The translations under genes and the position numbers were made by a program. From Nemertoderma westbladi (lineage: Eukaryota; Xenacoelomorpha; Nemertodermatida; Nemertodermatidae), in NCBI GenBank assembly GCA_032718475.1, contig JAUCBJ010006881.1:59795-123794 (forward strand): 64,000 bases of DNA. Reading direction: 5' to 3'. The first letter of the stretch is position 1. Each line of letters starts with the position of its first letter. This document shows positions 42,781 to 54,349 of this stretch, one piece after another. The notes under the pieces were generated by a model. The model worked only from the letters and a program-made list of their open reading frames with translations, had not been told where the DNA came from and ran no database searches.

Positions 42781-43251
42781 TATACTATTTACAGGTTTTG
42801 GGTACTGCTCTGCTAATAGTGACACAACAGTTACAAACTCGTATCGTCATATTTTGCGAATTTTCTTATAAATAGTTAATTGTTGTCATTGTGACGCTTC
42901 CTTACAAACTCCCAGATCAGCAATATGCATTCTTGGTATAATAATGCGATACCCATGCAGACGCCCCTGGTAATTTCATTGGCAATTAATCACCTTTTCT
43001 GTATACCAGTAAGCATTTCTCCCACCATAATTATATCTAATCAATATTATTTTAATTTGTAATTTTAATTAATAGCACAATATAAAATACGGAACAATAA
43101 ATAGCACATAATCCTAACACCTTTAGTGACTATACTACAATACAATTCATTATAAAATGAAAGTCTTACTTATTTTAAATTAAACATATCGCTATCAATG
43201 ATTGAATGGCATCTTCCTTAGATCTCCACACAATCATATTGTGTCTATATT

Positions 43252-43442
43252 CTATGGTGTCATCCTTAGAGCGCCATCCAACCGTATTGTCTCCCCGTTT
43301 AACATCGGATTCTCTATAATGGATTGGACCAGATGGGCGTATTCACCAGCCTTCCCTAATCGCTCTGGGAACGGTATCTGGGAGGCGAGGATTACTTTCA
43401 CTTTCTCTGGTAGTTTGGCTAGGAGTTCGGTATCAAAAAGAC
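43252..43442 (-). CDS. HSD17B10: HSD17B10 exon 4 and stop
   Basis: 191 bp beginning in phase 1 after ATTTAG and ending at TAG 43252-43254. It encodes the substrate-loop and C-terminal part ([20 protein letters not shown] onward). Confidence 0.92.
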
Positions 43443-46400
43443 CTAAATCAATGAATAAGTGGCTATATATTATTAACGAGGTTTATTGTTTGCAAACTAG
43501 ATACACATTCGTGGAGCCTTTGTGCACTGCACGAGACTACATATGTACCAAGTTTGGTTTAATTTAATCAATGATTGACTTCGGTTTTTATCAAAAGTCT
43601 GAAACTACTGGTACCGACTGGCAGACTGTCTGATTTTTGTCATAACTCAGATTCTTTGTAAACTTTTGACGGAGTACAGGGATTGGAGAGACAGGCAACT
43701 CGTTAATGGAACCCATTTGTTAAGGCTTCGCTCACTTCGTGGCTCGCCCCAGATACTAAATACAAGCTGTATTAAGCAGCACTCTTTGTAACACTATCTG
43801 ATGTTGTACTAAGTCTGTACCAAATACGTAATACGAGGTCCTATTCATTAGATATGTTCCCTCCTACCTGGGGCTATTGTATTCACACGTATTTTGTATG
43901 ACGCCACATCTCTTGCCAGACACAACGTCATACTGACTAGAGCCCCTTTACTAGCGGCGTAGGCCAGCTGGCCAACTTGCGCGTCGTAGGCCGCAATGCT
44001 CGCCGTGTTTATAATAACACCCCTCTCCCCATCGCAATCCTCTTGTTGATCTAACAGCCGCATTATCGGGATTGTGAAACGGCACATATTAAATGTTCCC
44101 GTCACATTCACCTAAAACAATAACAATATGTTGGAAGTCCAAACTTAACTGTTATCATATCAAGACTTACTCTACCACACAAAACCGTCGGTTTTAATTC
44201 AATATCATACAATATCATACAATACATTTGATAAATGTATTCTGTTCTTCCTTGTCCGTAACTCACATATATCTTTAAACTGTTCTACAACAAAATATAC
44301 ATGTTCTAGAACATTTCCAATAGATACAGACTTTCTGAATGACCTAACGCTGCGTTAAGAAGGGATGTGTTTTAATACAGGTCACCCCCCACCCCCTTCC
44401 CTCATTCAGGTTGTAATGGCGTTGACTTTAATTATAATGAGTATTATTTGTGCCTGAATTTACGACCTTATAAAGTCTAGAGCGTCATTAATGAAGGTTT
44501 TGACCTAACCACCGCAAATCCAAAGCCAAAACTCAAGAAAATAGCATTGCCCAGAACGTATAAGGGCCCATCAGATGAATACCAGACTTTCTGCTGTTAT
44601 ATTTCACTTTGCAGATTAGCCCAATGTGAAGAATACCAGGTTTTCACCAAAAACACACGTTTCGGAAGGGCTGATTCTAACCAAAACAATAAACTAATTA
44701 TTATATGTACAGGTTATAAGACAGAAATGAGCGCTATAAAACACTCAATTAAGGATAAATTTGGAGAAATACAAATTCTTCATATATAAAATTCCAGTAG
44801 AATTTCGACTGAAAAGTGAAAATCTGATATTCTTCACATGGGCATAGTGAACTCGTAAAATGGGGTGACATGCACATTTTTTTTAAATTATGTCAATAAA
44901 ATTCTATGCTGTCGCAGTAACATGATAATAGCCAATGGAGAGATTCCACATTGGTCAATATGCCATGCAGTATACGTACGGTGCGGTCATCAACTCTAGT
45001 TAGGCCTTTTTTTAAATATTGGTGTGCAAAGTCACCCCTGAGTTTGGGTGACTTTGCACAGTTTTTGCTTTTTCTTATCAAAATGTTGAATTTATAGAGC
45101 TCTGTGCATAGTAAACATCGAAATGGGGTGACATTGCAAACTAACCGAATTCTTAAAATATTTGGCTAGAAAAAAACAGAATAACAATAAAACAGCGAAA
45201 ATAACTCAATAATTCAAAAGTAATTTCAATTCCAAATCAAAATGTAAATTCATATTAATATTTCGTTATATATTATAATAATATTTATATTATTATTATA
45301 GGCCTTTATTAATTAGTTTCCTAGCAGTTCAGAACGGAGTTCTGAAACACAGTTCTAACACAGTTCTGAAACAGTTTCTGAAACACAGTTCTAACACAGT
45401 TCAGAAAGTTAAGGGTGCGCCTGGTTTAAAAAAAGATCGTTGCATGCCCTTATGGTCCCGATTGGTAGTTTGTGATACATTGTCTTACCAATGTAATGTA
45501 TCGAGGTGGGTGGAGGTGTCGCGCTTCTATTGGATCATACTTTAAGACCCCCTTCGTCACTCAAACGAGGAGCGAAGACATCCTCCCTGTTAGGGAACTT
45601 CCAAACATCATTTCTAGTCGAGTTGTTTCTTTCAAGGCAACTCACATTTACCATATCCTTGTCAAGTATCCCAATAACAATTCCAATGTGCCATCCTGCT
45701 GAATCCTGAGAAATGGTTGACTTATAATAAAGTACAACCCAACGTCCAACTATCGTTGAAATATCATCTACATTTAGGGGTTCAGTAAACGTTTCTTCAC
45801 TTCCATCTACTAGCGTGGTTTTCTTGGCAACTGGCGTTTTGTTCAGACGAAGTGCATTGACCCTCTTCTTTTGCAGACGTTTTAGTTTCTTGTTCCTTGC
45901 AGCATCATTGGTTTTTTTCGACGGTGGCAAGATCTCCTTGGTGAAATCTTCAGCACAAACAGATCGACCTGGTCCACGCTTCTTCCTTTTCTTCGTTGCC
46001 ACCAGTTCGTTTGTTGGATTCCGGTACCTCTGCGCTCCTGCAAGTGCTGAAGAACTGTTTCACTTACCAGGTCAGATGCGTTCGCCACGTTGTCCTCAGA
46101 ATCTGGCAACTTACGCAAAATCTTAAAGCGGTCAAGTGGCAAGATACCACAGGTTGAGAACCCCTTCTTCAAGTTCTCATTGTGTTTCATTCTCACATAA
46201 CTCCTTGAGCAATGGTGGAAATTCTTGCTTGGGAATCACACCCTGATGAGGATTTTTGAGCTTGAATTCGGTAAGCAGTTGTCTCCAAGCAGTCTTTAGA
46301 GGCTTGAAGAAGGTCACATCCAATGGTTGCGTTAGATGGGTGCTATTTTTAGGAAGGAAGACGAACCTAATATTGAGTTCAGCACATAAGGTAATGATAT

Positions 46401-49400
46401 CATGATTGGAAAGCGAGGAAAGGTTATCACCTATGACAAGCTTAGGTGAATTTGGCTCAACTCCCTTACAATAAGGAACAATCACTGTCTTAAACCAATC
46501 ATAAAACAGGTTCCATCGAACCAGCCTGAGCTAGAGCGGTTATAGCATACTTGGTAAACCATGCTCACACCAAGTGTTCCACATATTATCCGCCTTATAG
46601 ACTACATATAGTGGAAAAAGGTGACCTGTTGCAGTTCCAGCAAACAATAGTGAAGTACTTCCCTTGCTATGATTCTGGATAATCTCGGGGTATTTGCACC
46701 CCCGGTTAAAAATAGCTAGACGTTTGCCAGGGTCATCTCCAAGGTTGGTTTCATCGTAGTTAATGATGTTTGAGGGGGGGGGGGGGGGGGGGGGGGGGGA
46801 TCTTTAACTGACTGCGTGAGATTATCGAAATAAAGATTAATGTTGTCTCGGTTAATTTCAACACGTAATCGTTTGAAGTTAGCGGCCTTGCGAAGAGAAA
46901 TTTCAACCTAATGACGACCAACGAAGGACAAAGCCCAATCACTCCAGGGCAAGGGTTGTCAATAATTGATTGCAATTTAATTGCATGGCACCAATCAACT
47001 AATTGTAATTAGTTGAGCTGCCAATCAATTAATTGAATAATTAAGATTCTCAAAATCAATTATTCAATTAATTGCAATAAAAAAAATTCTGACTGTTTGA
47101 GCATAGTAGGTAGGTATGGTACCTACCTATGCCTACATATCATTTGTATACAGAAAGTACAGTACAAACTATCAATTTCATTATGCGTTATGGTACAGTA
47201 CCATAGTTGTATACAATAAGTACTGAAGTAAGTAAGTGCAATAATAGATAGGCGTTGCAGGCCATGCAAGGGCGGGCAGTTTAACAATACTTACATGATT
47301 TGGACCTATTATAGTTTACAGTACAATCGTCCAGCCAAGTTCTGACTGCTTTGATGCGTGGTATGTTGACTGGTGAGCTCAGCAGTGGATTCGGGTATTT
47401 ATTCTACTGTCATACTGCACAGTAGAGTACCGTATACTTTAAATAATCGGAGAGGCATTACGATGGGAAAGGGAGCGTTTACTCGAGAACGTTTCAAGTG
47501 CAATTAATTGCGTATAAAGTGCAATTAATTGATCTAATCAATCAATTTTTCAATTAATTGGACCAATCAATTATTAAATTATCAAAAAGTGATCAATTAA
47601 TTGGGATCAATTAATTGCAGCCCAATTAATTTTTGGCAACCTTTGCTCCAGGGAATGTTTTTCGATTCCGTGAATGCTGCTACCTTACGACCCTGAATGG
47701 TCAACATTTGATGGCCAATCATACGCAGTTCTAACACAGTAATAGGTTGACCCCACTCAGCGCACACTTTCAGGGAATTAATTAACGCTTTCTCTTCTTC
47801 TAAAGAAAATACAGTCTGACCACCTGCTTTATTCATATGAGCCCCATCCAATTTGTTTTGTATAGTACGGAATGGAATACCGTAATCATGTCCTGCTTGC
47901 CGTAGTGATGATCCTCCCTGAACTGCTGAAACTGCCTTGTCTTTTTCATGGTTTCCTTTGTGTATTCAGCATATCTTCTTGAGCCAAGTTTACGTTCATA
48001 GTCTCTAGTCATAGCTTACTAGGGATAATTTATAAATATTTCAATGAGTATATAAATTAATATATAAAGATATAAGCCTAAAGACCTACCACAGCTCAAG
48101 ATCATCCGAGGGAAACAGCCTAAATACAGCCTCAAAGCCATGCTGTAGGTAGGTACAGTACAGTGGTACACAGCCTAAATTATCTGACTTTATGTAGCCC
48201 TAAAGGTTATTTATTTATAAATATTTCAATGAGCAATATATAAAGATAAGCCTAGAGAGAGAGACATACCACAGCTCAAAATCAGCCGAGGGAAACAACC
48301 TAAATCCAGCTTTATAGCAATGCTGTATGTATACAGAGGTACCGGTACAAGACTGATAAGAGTAGATTATCTGACTTTACAGCCTTAGGTGGACTGTGTA
48401 CTATCTGGTTCGTTAATTTGAAATCCCCTCTATCATTGTGCAAAATCACCCCAGTGTAGAGTATGTGTGCAAAGTCACCCCAAAATTTGCAATTTAGTAG
48501 TAGGTAGGTCAAAAAAAATGAAATTATTTATTTATTAAAAATAATGGAGCTTAACAAGTTTAACAAACGCTGCTCTGTAAATCAGGGAATTTTCTGTACA
48601 AGAATGGGCGCTATACAATATTTAGAATAGGTTCATCTCTATTAAAGTTTATGGGTGTAATTTCCTACTAAAAAAAACAAATTTTTTTAAATGAATTATT
48701 TTCATCAAAGCCTTGATTTAGAATACGAAATCTAACAGCAAAGTGGCGGCTCATTGGTTCTATAAACATTCTATATCAGTTAAAAATCATATTAATTGCA
48801 TTATCCAATCATGAATTTGATTTCACATAAACTACATTTTTGAGCAAAGACACCCCACCCCGGCAGTGCAATGTCACCCCATTTTACGGAACTATATACC
48901 GGTACCAACAATAGACCACCAACCTTCATAACCCGTTCCCAACTCTCTAAGTCGTGCGGCGAATCTGTTTTCTTATCGTAAATGCGCTTAGCAACCCCGG
49001 TACCCGCGCAGTTGACCAGCACACGTGGCGCGCCCAGATTGGCTTGGATATCCGCCAGGGCGGTCTCTATCTCGGACGGTTTGGTCACATCGGCCGGTGT
49101 GAACAATGTATCCCCGAAGGATTCCAGCTCCGTGGCAATGTCTCGCCCCGCTGTCCCGGGGAGGTCCAATAATGCCACCTTGGCGCCCTGCTGGGAGAGC
49201 CTTGTAGCTGTCGCTCGGCCTAAACCCGACGAGGCGCCGGTAACTATAGCAACAAGTCCCTAAAACACCACGAAATAGTCAGATATCATTATTTAATTAA
49301 TTAAAAAAATATAATTTGCTTCTAATTTTAGTCATCTTTGAGCAGTTTTTTTTATTTGATTGTGTGAAGTCTTTACATAACAAGATGTCGATCTTTTCAT

Positions 49401-49513
49401 ATGTCCGATCCGATACCTAAACGTAAGTAAAAAACCGAAGGGTAGATGATGCATAAGGATACGACAAAGACATTGAAACTAAACAGACTAACCTTAACAG
49501 AACGTAACGCCAT
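43252..49513 (-). CDS. HSD17B10: 3-hydroxyacyl-CoA dehydrogenase type-2 (17-beta-HSD 10), four exons
   Basis: Exons on the minus strand are 49513-49493, 49259-48924, 44111-43868 and 43442-43252. They join at GT-AG sites to 263 codons plus stop, against 261 residues in human. The enzyme is a mitochondrial NAD-dependent short-chain dehydrogenase of isoleucine and fatty-acid breakdown. In vertebrates it is also a subunit of mitochondrial RNase P. Visible motifs: the cofactor loop TGASSGLG at 14-21, NCAG at 90-93, and the catalytic Ser157, Tyr170 and Lys174 (YAASK). The C-terminus ([15 protein letters not shown]) matches the family. Intron 2 (about 4.8 kb) contains a pogo-like transposon. No frame errors were found, so the gene is probably functional. 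Confidence 0.93.
43520..43755 (-). repeat. Interspersed repeat in HSD17B10 intron 3
   Basis: It is the reverse complement of part of 56030-56340, sharing ACCAAGTTTGGTTTAATTTA, TTTTATCAAAAG and a GGCTTCGCTCACTTCGTGGC-like end. No coding sequence. Confidence 0.6.
43868..44111 (-). CDS. HSD17B10: HSD17B10 exon 3
   Basis: 244 bp, from [12 protein letters not shown] to VNTIAP plus one base. It holds the catalytic Ser-Tyr-Lys set. The acceptor is GTTTTAG and the donor GTAGGAGG (phase 1). Confidence 0.93.
46774..46799 (+). repeat. Poly(G) run of 26 nt in the transposase pseudogene
   Basis: Read on the coding strand it is a run of proline codons between VKD and NIINYDETN. The family normally has only two or so prolines there, so it is an expansion after the gene died or a replication artefact. 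Confidence 0.85.
46950..47645 (+). mobile_element. hAT-like non-autonomous element in the transposase
   Basis: An 8-bp duplication CTCCAGGG (46942-46949 and 47646-47653) flanks ends CAAGGGTTGTCAA and, reversed, CAAAGGTTGCCAA. Removing the element and one duplication restores the order of the transposase domains. The interior is rich in CAATTAATTG units and does not code. Confidence 0.85.
48029..48400 (+). repeat. 185-bp tandem duplication upstream of the transposase
   Basis: The marker TTTATAAATATTTCAATGAG starts at 48029 and 48214. Both copies contain CCGAGGGAAACA followed by CCTAAAT. Confidence 0.75.
48924..49259 (-). CDS. HSD17B10: HSD17B10 exon 2
   Basis: 336 bp in phase 0, from [12 protein letters not shown] to ESWERVMK. 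The acceptor is GTTTTAG and the donor GTTGGTGG. Confidence 0.93.
49493..49513 (-). CDS. HSD17B10: HSD17B10 exon 1 (7 codons)
   Basis: It encodes MALRSVK and ends at a GT donor (GTTAGTCT) in phase 0. Human has a similar SVK-G boundary sequence. Confidence 0.85.
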
Positions 49514-49980
49514 ATTTTCTCCTTGAAATGTTCGTTAACTATTAGATAGATAATGTCAATTAATCAGCCAATGCAAGGATTGTCTTACAGATTTAAGTAA
49601 CTAGATAAGTAAATAAGTAAATGTTTAATTTTTAATAAGTAAATAGGTCCCAATCTGCCAATGGTACTTGTAGGCCTAATGTATGCTGTATGGCTTACTA
49701 CTTGCTTAACTCAAAACAGACTTATCGAGAGTCAGATTGTCATACAATGAATGCTGCAATGTTGTCATTTTGCAAGTTGAAAGGGCAATTTGGTGGAATA
49801 AATTTACATGAAAATCAGAAACATTTATCTCGTGGAGCCCGAGATATATGTATGTATAATCCTTTAATCTGGATGTGTATCGCTTAGGCCTATATTATTA
49901 GGTCCGCGTAGCGAGACCTCTAGTATTCAATCCGTTGTTGTTGATGTCTTAATTTTTCGCTAGCTTTTGGAATGGAATAC

Positions 49981-50136
49981 GACTCCAGTAGCTCACTTGG
50001 TAGAGCGTGGAACTTGGAATGGAATGGAATACGACTCCAGTAGCTCACTTGGTAGAGCGTGGAACTTGGAATGGAATGGAATACGACTCCAGTAGCTCAC
50101 TTGGTAGAGCGTGGAACTTGGAATCTCTAGGTTATT
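49981..50136 (+). repeat. Three 52-bp repeats with a tRNA A-box-like core
   Basis: Units start at 49981, 50033 and 50085 with GACTCCAGTAGCTCACTTGG. The core TAGCTCACTTGGTAGAGCG resembles the 5' half of a tRNA (A box). No B box is present, so these are not tRNA genes. Confidence 0.7.
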
Positions 50137-52331
50137 ATTACTCTATAATAATAAAGGACTCCTCCGCACTCCGCCTGCACCAGCTGGCGGGTGCAGGAGC
50201 GGAGCAGGGTGTGTATGCATAGGGTATAGCAGCAGGGTGTATTACACCTTCAAATAAGAGTAGAGTGACTGAGTGATTAGTTCTCAAATTAGGCCTATTG
50301 TACGAAATGTCTGGACGGGTCAATATACTCATCAATTGGTAGACCTAGTCTTTCTGTCTTTACATTTTGTACAATAACTCAAGAACTACCATAATCACTC
50401 TTACCGTACCGTACTCTTATTTTGAAGGTATTGACATCTACTAAATCGATCATTACAGTGATTAGTCTATTATTGATGCCTTGGGATAATTAATTAATGT
50501 AGTATCATAATTAATTATCATCATTAGTACATTAGTATCATTTTCAGTGTATTTGTCTGTATCGCATCAATCAGAATCAAGGCGCCAATTTGACTTGTGC
50601 CGGACTTCACATTTTCTGCAATCGCTATTCGCATTAGGCCTACAGCATTATATTTGTTTTGAAGGTGTCTATACGGTACACTATACCCACTACAGCACTA
50701 AATCGGTCATTGCGGTTCTAATAAGAATAATAGCAAAGCAATATGAGTACTAGAAGTTGATCACCACAAAAATGGAGAATATGACTCACTTGCAGGTGAC
50801 AGGCAGGCAGACATGCGCTGATTAGAAAGAGGGGGGTCGGACTGTCCCGTCTAAATATCAGAATAACAAAAACCTGTAAAGTAGTACAGTACAGTCAGAC
50901 AGTAGAGTACAGACAGACAGAAGTAGGTAGCTGGTTATATTAAGCAGTTAATTATGAATTAGGCAGTTAGGATTGATGTCGCCACTACCTGACTACCAGA
51001 CTACTCCTAGCCTAACCAGCGAGTTTCAAGTATATCAGTATATTAGAAGTATAAAAATCGCAACCTTCTGACAGTCTGACCTTGAGGGCCAGGGCCATGA
51101 AACCGAACAGTAGCCTACATCACCTTGGTACAGACTGACAGAGGTAATTGTTGAAGTTGAAGTTTTTTATTGGACGCCAAATTATAGTAATAGTGCCTAC
51201 CGGTACTGTAACACGAACACAAAGCATATTAAAATTACGAAATATATTAAAATTGACAGCATGCATAGACATACTTAATGATCGGCCCTGCATAACATTC
51301 CAGCATTCTGACAACATTTACAACAAAATTAAAAATAACGTTAACCTGTATTGAAAAATAATATGGTGCACCTAGGATAGCCCCATGAGGTTATACCTCG
51401 TTTCCATGGGGGTCCTATTTAAAATTCATTCTATTAATTAGCGCTCATCAAATGCGGCATGAGAGTAAACATTTAACTAAATAAAATATATGAAAAGTGC
51501 AATACAATGTAAGATTTAATTAAAATATCTAAAAATAGTGATCTAGAAGTTATAGTTCATATCCGTACCTGTGGTATTTTTGTATTGCAAAAATAAGACT
51601 ATAAGTAAAGTATGAAATACCCTATGTTATTGAGATATTGTTTTGGTTAGAAAAGCCCACCACTGTAACCTGCTCCTTTCCGTTAATTAAGTAATGGAGA
51701 TTAGTTTATTGTTTTGGTTAGAAAACACCACCACTGTAACCTGCTTCTTTTGCCACAGGTACGCATATGAATGATAACCGATCTAGAAGCAGTAAAGAGA
51801 CTGAGTTTATTTGTAAATATTTACTATGATTGTTAATTATCTAAAAGTTTAAAAAAAAAAAAATAATAGTTTGATTTGTCGCCTGATAGTAGTTTAAAGA
51901 AGTAGTGACAACGGCGAAATTAAATACGAAACCGCACCTATCAGCCTATACGAAACCGCACCTGTACGAAACCGCACCTACTGCCTACAGTGACCTACAG
52001 ACCTAGATGAATAATGATTAAATTTTTTTTGTACAGTCTTCTTTTTGGGTAAATTTTTGTGTTTTTTTGTATTTTTGGGTAATTTTCTGTTTTTTTGGGT
52101 AATTCTGTAATTCGTAGGACCGGGCTGGGCAGCTGGGTGGGAACTTCTCAGCTGGACTGGTGGTATTCCTGTATTCAGCCTGGCAGTGTTGGTGTACAGT
52201 GTACTGGGCACTGCAGTACTGCCTGACTGCTGTACCGCTACGGTACTGCAGTATGCAGTACTGAACTGTTGTTTGACTGCAGACCGACGGGACTACTTAC
52301 CGACTTATAGACTGTAAACAGCTAGTATGTA
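50137..52331. other. Stretch without recognised genes
   Basis: It contains two fragments with CTGTAACCTGCTCCTTT-like sequence (51.65-51.75 kb) related to the fold-back element at 40.4 kb. Short open frames show no conserved motif. Confidence 0.5.
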
Positions 52332-52340
52332 GTAGAACAG

Positions 52341-53290
52341 ACAAGTCCCTAAAAGGTGCCACCCTGCTCCATAGCGCGGGAAATTCAAATGATTGAAAGA
52401 CATGTAATTTATACTGGAAAGGGTGACAGATCAGATCTACGATCTACCGGTACCACCTATATTTTGGCGGTAAATTAAAATCTGTTTTAACATAGCAGCA
52501 TAGAATACGTCTTATAAGACTAATGTAATTCATTGAATTCGAATAAATTATTTCTAATCGGTTTAATTCACTCATCCGTTATTCTGTTATTGTTGTTGTT
52601 TTATATCTATTCTGGGGCTTTGAGCAGCACGTGAACAACTAAACTGAACTGTTAAGGCCTACTGCACATTCAGTAGCAGTAGCTACTACAGTAAGAATCA
52701 GTATGAAGTATACTGCTCTAGTTCCTTGACCTTTTAGTACGTACCCATGTACATTATGCAGCACACTGTGTACAGTTTGTGATGGAAATACGATAATTCT
52801 GTAATTTGAATCAATCAGTCAATCGCCAAAATATATCAATTCACTGCGCCTTTCTATCTATCCACTTGAAATCTACTATTAATATATAGGTATAAGTGTA
52901 TAATTGTTATGATTATAATGTTCTATACTTTACGGTGATAGAAGTTAAGACAAATCCCCTGACCCCCCCCCCCCCCCCCCCCCCCATCAATTTTGCTCGA
53001 TGTCCCATTCTAGTTAACCAGTCAGCTTAGTTGTTCACGTGCTGCTCGAACAATAACAACAACAATAAGGGATGAGTGAATTAAACCGATAAGAAATAAT
53101 TTATTCTGATTCAATGAATTACATTAGTCTTACTCTATTCATGTATTCAATGTTAAAACAGATTTGAAATTACCGCCAAAATATTGGTGGCAGATCTGAT
53201 CTGCCACCCTCTCTAGTACAAATTACATATCTTTCAATCATTTGAATTTCCCGCGCTATGGAGCAGGGTGGCACCTTTTAGGGACTTTGT
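52341..53290 (+). mobile_element. MULE-like element with ~300-bp TIRs
   Basis: The ends ACAAGTCCCTAAAAGGTGCC and its near-complement (ending GGGACTTTGT) are flanked by a perfect 9-bp duplication GTAGAACAG (52332-52340 and 53291-53299). The arms run about 52341-52650 and 52990-53290. A 23-nt poly(C) run lies in the middle. There is no coding sequence. Long TIRs with a 9-bp duplication are typical of Mutator-like elements. Confidence 0.85.
52963..52985 (+). repeat. Poly(C) run of 23 nt
   Basis: Located in the central part of the MULE-like element. Confidence 0.9.
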
Positions 53291-53414
53291 GTAGAACAGT
53301 ATAAAGCAGAATAGTGTGATGGTACTGCTACTGCATTACTTTTAAAAATCCCTTCATTTATTAATCTCCTCACCATGTCCCAGAATTATATAGTGTCGTC
53401 ATTCAGTGACAACG

Positions 53415-53427
53415 CCCCCCCCCCCCC
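53415..53427 (+). repeat. Poly(C) run of 13 nt
   Basis: It lies just inside the left end of the fold-back element and is partner to the poly(G) run at the right end. Confidence 0.85.
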
Positions 53428-54171
53428 TCCCCCCTCCAAAAATCTTAAATGAGATTGCATGGAATTTGACAGAGAGATAGTTTAACTTCCTGAGCTTTCA
53501 ATCTTTAGCTACAAGCGTTTAAAAAAGTGTCTCCGGCGATATAAAGCTGGCCCTGCAAGGATTCCAAATCTTATGTAACACAAATTGAATTTTTTTGAAA
53601 AATAGAAAGATATGATTGAGATATGATATGATATGAGAGTTCAAATGTTGCATGGTTTGCGCCTGTGCAAGGGTATTTTATTCTATTTAATAAATACATC
53701 ATATTCTGGAACATTTTGTTAATGTATGAATAGCTACGTATGATAGTTTAAAGATGTAATGCATTGTTGCCCAGCTACGTTTTTGGATAAACAAAATGTT
53801 CCAGATGATGCATTCAGAACAAAATAGTCTTGCGCAAAAGCTCGGTGCAAAACCTGGCAACATTGAACGCTCATATCTCAGCTATTTTTGAACAAAATTC
53901 AATTTTTGTTACATACTGTATTTAGAATCCTTGCAGGGCCAGCTTTCCAGTATGGTACCAACAAACAGCTAAGGTAGAAGAATAAATGCGGTGGGATTGG
54001 TGTCATATCGCTGGAGACACTCTTTTTAAAAAATAAATATTAAAAATAAAAATAAATTATAAAAATTCTCACCCATTAAGTGGTCGCGAATTGAAACTAT
54101 GTATCTCAGTTTCAAATTTCAAGCAATCTCATTAATATAAGAATATAAGATTGGTAGAAAAAATAGGGGTT

Positions 54172-54199
54172 GGGGGGGGGGGGGGGGGGGGGGGGGGGG
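54172..54199 (+). repeat. Poly(G) run of 28 nt
   Basis: The longest homopolymer seen in the window. It lies just inside the right end of the fold-back element. Confidence 0.9.
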
Positions 54200-54240
54200 T
54201 GGTCACTGAATTACGACATGTTGTTAGGGGGGAGGTTAAT

Positions 54241-54346
54241 TTACTCATTTATTCACAGCTGTAACACCTAACAGCCGGTCGTCCACGGACGTGTGTAGCG
54301 GAAATGTAACATGTTTTAAATGTTTTAAGTTAATAAATGAGTAAAT
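54241..54346 (+). repeat. Short inverted repeat
   Basis: ATTTACTCATTTATT (54241-54255) and its perfect complement AATAAATGAGTAAAT (about 54332-54346) flank a non-coding loop. Confidence 0.6.
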
Positions 54347-54349
54347 TGG

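Larger units (their letters stand above)
40786..43251. other. Stretch without recognised genes
   Basis: It holds a 24-nt poly(G) run (41671-41694), the inverted repeat copy at 41828-41905 and a purine-rich stretch at about 42530-42780. No exon-like conserved sequence was found. Confidence 0.5.
45535..48012 (-). pseudogene. pogo/Tigger-type DDE transposase, broken
   Basis: It starts at ATG 48012 with a psq-type DNA-binding helix-turn-helix. That region is read in two frames and includes [20 protein letters not shown] near 47880. The catalytic core has [13 protein letters not shown] (about 46730-46770), VIGDNLSS (about 46420) and a third Asp in [17 protein letters not shown] (about 46310-46355). 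A C-terminal domain with [11 protein letters not shown] and a WKFPN-type end follows. Several frameshifts and stops and the hAT-like insertion at 46950-47645 abolish the reading frame. A 26-nt poly(G) run replaces a short proline stretch just before the first catalytic Asp. Confidence 0.85.
44858..48884 (-). mobile_element. pogo-like (Tc1/mariner superfamily) DNA transposon
   Basis: Both ends, read inward, begin AAATGGGGTGACAT and are flanked by TA, as expected for this superfamily. Inside is a minus-strand transposase pseudogene. Subterminal GGGTGAC(TTTGCAC) repeats occur at 45023-45062, 45122-45140 and 48430-48480. The element lies within HSD17B10 intron 2 in the same orientation. Its end is 39 bp from the exon 2 splice donor. 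Confidence 0.85.
53394..54218 (+). mobile_element. Second fold-back element, homopolymers at both ends
   Basis: The ends pair as TGTCGTCATTCAGTGAC and the complement of GTCACTGAATTACGACA. Inner arms at about 53520-53720 and 53775-54030 also pair (for example CCTTGCAGGGCCAGCTTT against AAGCTGGCCCTGCAAGG). A poly(C) run (53415-53427) and a poly(G) run (54172-54199) occupy matching positions in the two ends. No coding sequence. Confidence 0.75.

Noticed and set aside
42499-42825. Ser/Pro-rich 108-codon antisense frame
   Set aside because: It reflects the purine-rich plus strand; no codon-level signal or homology was seen.
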